DNA from: Deltaproteobacteria bacterium
GTDB taxonomy: Bacteria; Desulfobacterota; DSM-4660; Desulfatiglandales; Desulfatiglandaceae
Assembly (NCBI GenBank): GCA_013349725.1
Contig: DUZB01000038.1
Location: 7,580 to 16,619 of the forward strand
Direction of reading: 5' to 3'
Length of the DNA stretch: 9,040 nucleotides
The notes below the pieces were generated by a model, which was not told where the DNA came from, did no database searches, and saw only the letters and a program-made list of their open reading frames with translations. Position numbers and translations under genes: made by a program. Positions 6,799 to 9,040 of this stretch are shown in pieces. Position 1 is the first letter of the stretch, and each line of letters opens with the position of its first letter.

Positions 6799-8054
6799 TT
6801 ATCCACTACAATCTTCATATATCGTTTTTTGCCGGCCCTCAGCAGCAGGCAGTCGTTTTCCAGATTCTGCAGATCAACAATCTGGTCGAAAACTTCCACC
6901 TTCTTCCCGTTTATGTATCCCCCGCTCTGGGAGATGAGCCTTCGCGCAGCCCCGCGACTGTTACAGAGACCCGAAATTTCAAACAGAATAAAGGCTGGTA
7001 TTCCCGCCCGCATCTCTGCTTCAGGCACTGTATGGGAGGGGATTGATTCAGCGTTTGAGGTTGTGTCCGATCCAAATAATTGTTTGGCGGCTTTTCGAGC
7101 CAGATCCGCTTCAGTTTTACCATGGCACAGGCAGGTGGCTTCATATGCCAGCTTTTCTTTCGCTTTTCTGATATCCGAGCCGGGGGCCCTGCATAAATCG
7201 CCAATCTGGTCCATTGGAAGGAAAGTGAACAGGGATAGGAAACGTTCCACATCGCGGTCGTCCTGGTTGATCCAGTATTGGTAATATTCGTAGGGGTTTG
7301 TGAGCTCGGCATCGAGCCATACAGCGCCCTTGTGGGTTTTCCCCATTTTGATTCCGGAAGAAGTTGTCAAAAGGGGAAAGGTCAGGCCGTGAACCGTTTC
7401 TCCATCGAGACGCCGTGTAAGATCGGTCCCGGCGAGGATATTTCCCCACTGATCATTTCCTCCCATCTGGAGCCGGCAATCATAGTGTTTAAAAAGGTGC
7501 CAGAAATCGTAGGCCTGGAGAAGCATATAATTGAACTCAATGAAATTGAGGCCTTTTTCCAGTCTTGCACGATAGCTCTCGGCCGCTAACATCCTGTTTA
7601 CGCTGAAATGCCGGCCGATGTCTCTGAGAAAATCGATATAGCTCAGTTTGGTGAGCCAGTCGGCGTTGTTCAACATGAGGCCGTCCTTTTCCCCAAAGTC
7701 GATGAATCGGGACAGCTGTTTTTTGAGCCCCATGGCGTTTTGATCAATCTGTTCGCGGGACAGGATCTGCCGCATTTCTGTCTTTCCGCTCGGGTCTCCC
7801 ACAAGCCCCGTTCCGCCCCCGATCAGGGCAATCGGCCTGTGCCCTGCCTTCTGCATATGCGCCAGGGACATGATTGGAACCAGGCTGCCCACGTGCAGGC
7901 TACTGGCTGTTGGATCAAAGCCGATATAGCAGGTTGTGGATTTTTTAAGCAGTCGCAAGACCTGTTCTCTATCCGTTACCTGTTCAACAAAGCCTCTTTC
8001 TTCAAAAATATTGTAGACGTTTTCCAATTTAGTTGTTTTTATTCCTCCGCTCAT
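6795..8054 (-). CDS. tyrS: Tyrosyl-tRNA synthetase
   Basis: This class I aminoacyl-tRNA synthetase charges tRNA-Tyr with tyrosine in the cytoplasm. With the chosen start (419 aa), the HIGH-type motif is HVGSL (54-58), preceded by YIGFDPTASSL. The class I KMSKS loop reads KMGKT (236-240), followed by HKGAVWLD, as in the TyrRS form of E. coli (KFGKT). The tyrosine and tRNA-binding core includes QMGGNDQWGNILAG (196-209). The C-terminal S4 RNA-binding domain covers about residues 352-417. I chose the ATG at 8054, because the family N-terminus begins about 15-20 residues before the ERGFVEQ stretch. A longer reading from a TTG at 8099 would add 15 unconserved residues and enlarge the overlap with the upstream gene. 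The overlap with the RodZ-like gene is 26 bp. A GAAGGA sequence sits unusually close (one base) to this ATG, so the start remains open. Confidence 0.95.
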   Translation of the reverse strand: MSGGIKTTKLENVYNIFEERGFVEQVTDREQVLRLLKKSTTCYIGFDPTASSLHVGSLVPIMSLAHMQKAGHRPIALIGGGTGLVGDPSGKTEMRQILSREQIDQNAMGLKKQLSRFIDFGEKDGLMLNNADWLTKLSYIDFLRDIGRHFSVNRMLAAESYRARLEKGLNFIEFNYMLLQAYDFWHLFKHYDCRLQMGGNDQWGNILAGTDLTRRLDGETVHGLTFPLLTTSSGIKMGKTHKGAVWLDAELTNPYEYYQYWINQDDRDVERFLSLFTFLPMDQIGDLCRAPGSDIRKAKEKLAYEATCLCHGKTEADLARKAAKQLFGSDTTSNAESIPSHTVPEAEMRAGIPAFILFEISGLCNSRGAARRLISQSGGYINGKKVEVFDQIVDLQNLENDCLLLRAGKKRYMKIVVDK

Positions 8055-9039
8055 ATCCTTCAGGGATGCTAAGCCTGATGACCTGTCCCTTTTTCCCAAG
8101 GGTCTTCATGGCCGTTCCTTCTAATCCAAGCTCGACCCCTCCTGCATTGCCTATCAGTAGTTCAAAGCCCTTTTCGGCGGTCCATTCAGGTTTGCTCCCG
8201 GGTTGAAAAACATAGTCTTTTGGTTCCCTGTCATCTACAAAAACTCTGATCCATGTCCTTTCCTTGACATTCGCCTTCAGTAACAGGCTTTTCTCAGAAG
8301 GACCATTGGAAGAGGGAGGAGGGGCGGCAACCACTGTTTCATCAGGCGGGGAATCTGCTTCGGAAATCTGTGCTGTTCCGGATGGGATCACAAGGGATTC
8401 CTCCGGCTGCTCGGTCTTCGGTTCCGCTATTTCAATCTCAGGACTCTTTTTAAGGACGCTGTCTCTTGAAGAAATTGCCGGCTCTGTCGGTATCGTTGTC
8501 TGATCATCGGTGGAAACCAGCTCTTTGCTTTCAAAGATTTTGTCGGCTTTCTCTACTGGTGCAGGGGAGGAGTCCTCCGTGACGGCATTTCCGGCTTTCT
8601 TTGAGATTCTGTCCCAGATCTGTTCTCCATAAGTAAACAAAAAGAATAGCCCGGCCAGGAGAATGAGCGCTGAGAAGATATACAGAACCTTCTCTTTCTT
8701 CCTGCGTGCCGGTCTTCGTTCGATTTTCGGCGGACTATCCGTATCTTTGCTGATTTCCAGATAGGCATCTGCCACCACATTCTCATCCAGGCCTAAAGAG
8801 CGGGCATAGGATCGGAGAAAACCTTTAACAAAAGCGGAAGAGGGGAGCAAATCCCAGTTTTCCTCTTCAAGCGCCTGAAGAATATGCGGCCTTATCTTGG
8901 TTGTCTGTGCGATCTGTTCACGACTGAGGCCCATCTCCTCCCTCTTCCCCTTTAAAAGGGGGCCAAGTCCCGTGTTATGGACGCGGTCAAGGGGACTCGA
9001 ATCTCCCACAGTCAATAGCTGGTCTCTGTATGTATTCAT
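8029..9039 (-). CDS. rodZ: RodZ-like cytoskeletal membrane protein
   Basis: The protein has the RodZ architecture. A cytoplasmic Cro/C1-type helix-turn-helix covers residues 25-81 (GLGPLLKGKREEMGLS to FVKGFLRSYARSLGL). A strongly basic juxtamembrane stretch RRPARRKKEK (108-117) precedes one transmembrane helix (118-136). A long Pro/Ser/Glu/Thr-rich linker (about 150-250) leads to a periplasmic beta domain of the DUF4115 type (252-327). RodZ links MreB filaments to the inner membrane and the elongasome, and the HTH in this family contacts MreB and usually does not bind DNA. The basic-then-TM order predicts N-in, C-out topology. The ATG at 9039 is one base from the window edge, so a start further upstream cannot be excluded. 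About 24 residues precede the HTH here. It is the first gene seen in the operon. It could also be an HTH-TM regulator with the same domains. Confidence 0.88.
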   Translation of the reverse strand: MNTYRDQLLTVGDSSPLDRVHNTGLGPLLKGKREEMGLSREQIAQTTKIRPHILQALEEENWDLLPSSAFVKGFLRSYARSLGLDENVVADAYLEISKDTDSPPKIERRPARRKKEKVLYIFSALILLAGLFFLFTYGEQIWDRISKKAGNAVTEDSSPAPVEKADKIFESKELVSTDDQTTIPTEPAISSRDSVLKKSPEIEIAEPKTEQPEESLVIPSGTAQISEADSPPDETVVAAPPPSSNGPSEKSLLLKANVKERTWIRVFVDDREPKDYVFQPGSKPEWTAEKGFELLIGNAGGVELGLEGTAMKTLGKKGQVIRLSIPEGYERRNKNN

Positions 9040-9040
9040 G

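Noticed and set aside
6799..6900. Possible promoter for rpoH within the end of tyrS
   Set aside because: A TATATG hexamer is present on the - strand, but no matching -35 box lies at the right distance, and no sigma-32-type CTTGAA/CCCAT pair is seen.
6502..7284. Long + strand open frame of about 260 codons
   Set aside because: It lies antisense to rpoH and tyrS, both strongly supported by conserved motifs. Its translation shows no recognisable domain and has the biased composition of an antisense shadow.
7335..7349. KMGKT in TyrRS as a broken KMSKS motif
   Set aside because: TyrRS enzymes of the E. coli type normally carry a KFGKT/KMGKT form, so this is not a defect.
8786..8967. HTH of the RodZ-like protein as a sign of a phage-type repressor
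   Set aside because: The HTH is followed by a basic stretch, one TM helix, a Pro-rich linker and a DUF4115-like domain, which is the RodZ layout. No phage genes are nearby.

Overview
The window reads as chromosomal core DNA from a Gram-negative bacterium, most likely an anaerobic Desulfobacterota (former Deltaproteobacteria) lineage. The evidence is moderate GC, two lipopolysaccharide-type glycosyltransferases, two outer-membrane-type lipoproteins, a sigma-32 with a clear RpoH box, and a divergent ClpX-type ATPase with a long C-terminal extension. The lineage assignment is inference from gene content and protein style, not from a database search.

Layout. Positions 1-1175 (+ strand) hold the 3' part of a ClpX-like AAA+ unfoldase gene, cut by the left edge of the window. 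A short convergent spacer (1176-1315) follows. Everything from 1316 to the right edge is on the - strand and forms one tightly packed block. In transcription order (right to left) it runs: RodZ-like membrane protein (9039-8029), tyrosyl-tRNA synthetase tyrS (8054-6795), heat-shock sigma factor rpoH (6798-5818), a lipoprotein with about 15 TPRs (5821-3995), a LolB-like lipoprotein (3998-3204), a WaaE/KdtX-type GT2 glycosyltransferase (3179-2346) and a GT9 heptosyltransferase-type enzyme (2392-1316). Neighbours overlap by 26, 4, 4, 4 and 47 bp, or are separated by only 24 bp, so transcription as one operon with translational coupling is likely. The promoter would lie beyond the right edge.

How the genes fit together. 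Five of the seven genes concern the cell envelope: RodZ-like (shape and elongasome), two lipoproteins predicted to go to the outer membrane, and two enzymes of LPS core or other surface glycan assembly. The other two are housekeeping or regulatory (TyrRS and sigma-32). Placing sigma-32 inside an envelope operon, with a ClpX-type unfoldase convergent next to it, suggests a link between proteostasis and envelope biogenesis, but the sequence alone does not prove one.

I found no tRNA, rRNA, CRISPR array, insertion sequence, prophage gene or riboswitch. The most unusual element is the ClpX-like protein: it keeps the ClpP-docking IGF tripeptide, lacks the RKH substrate loop, and carries a C-terminal extension that may be a degenerate second copy of the small AAA+ subdomain.
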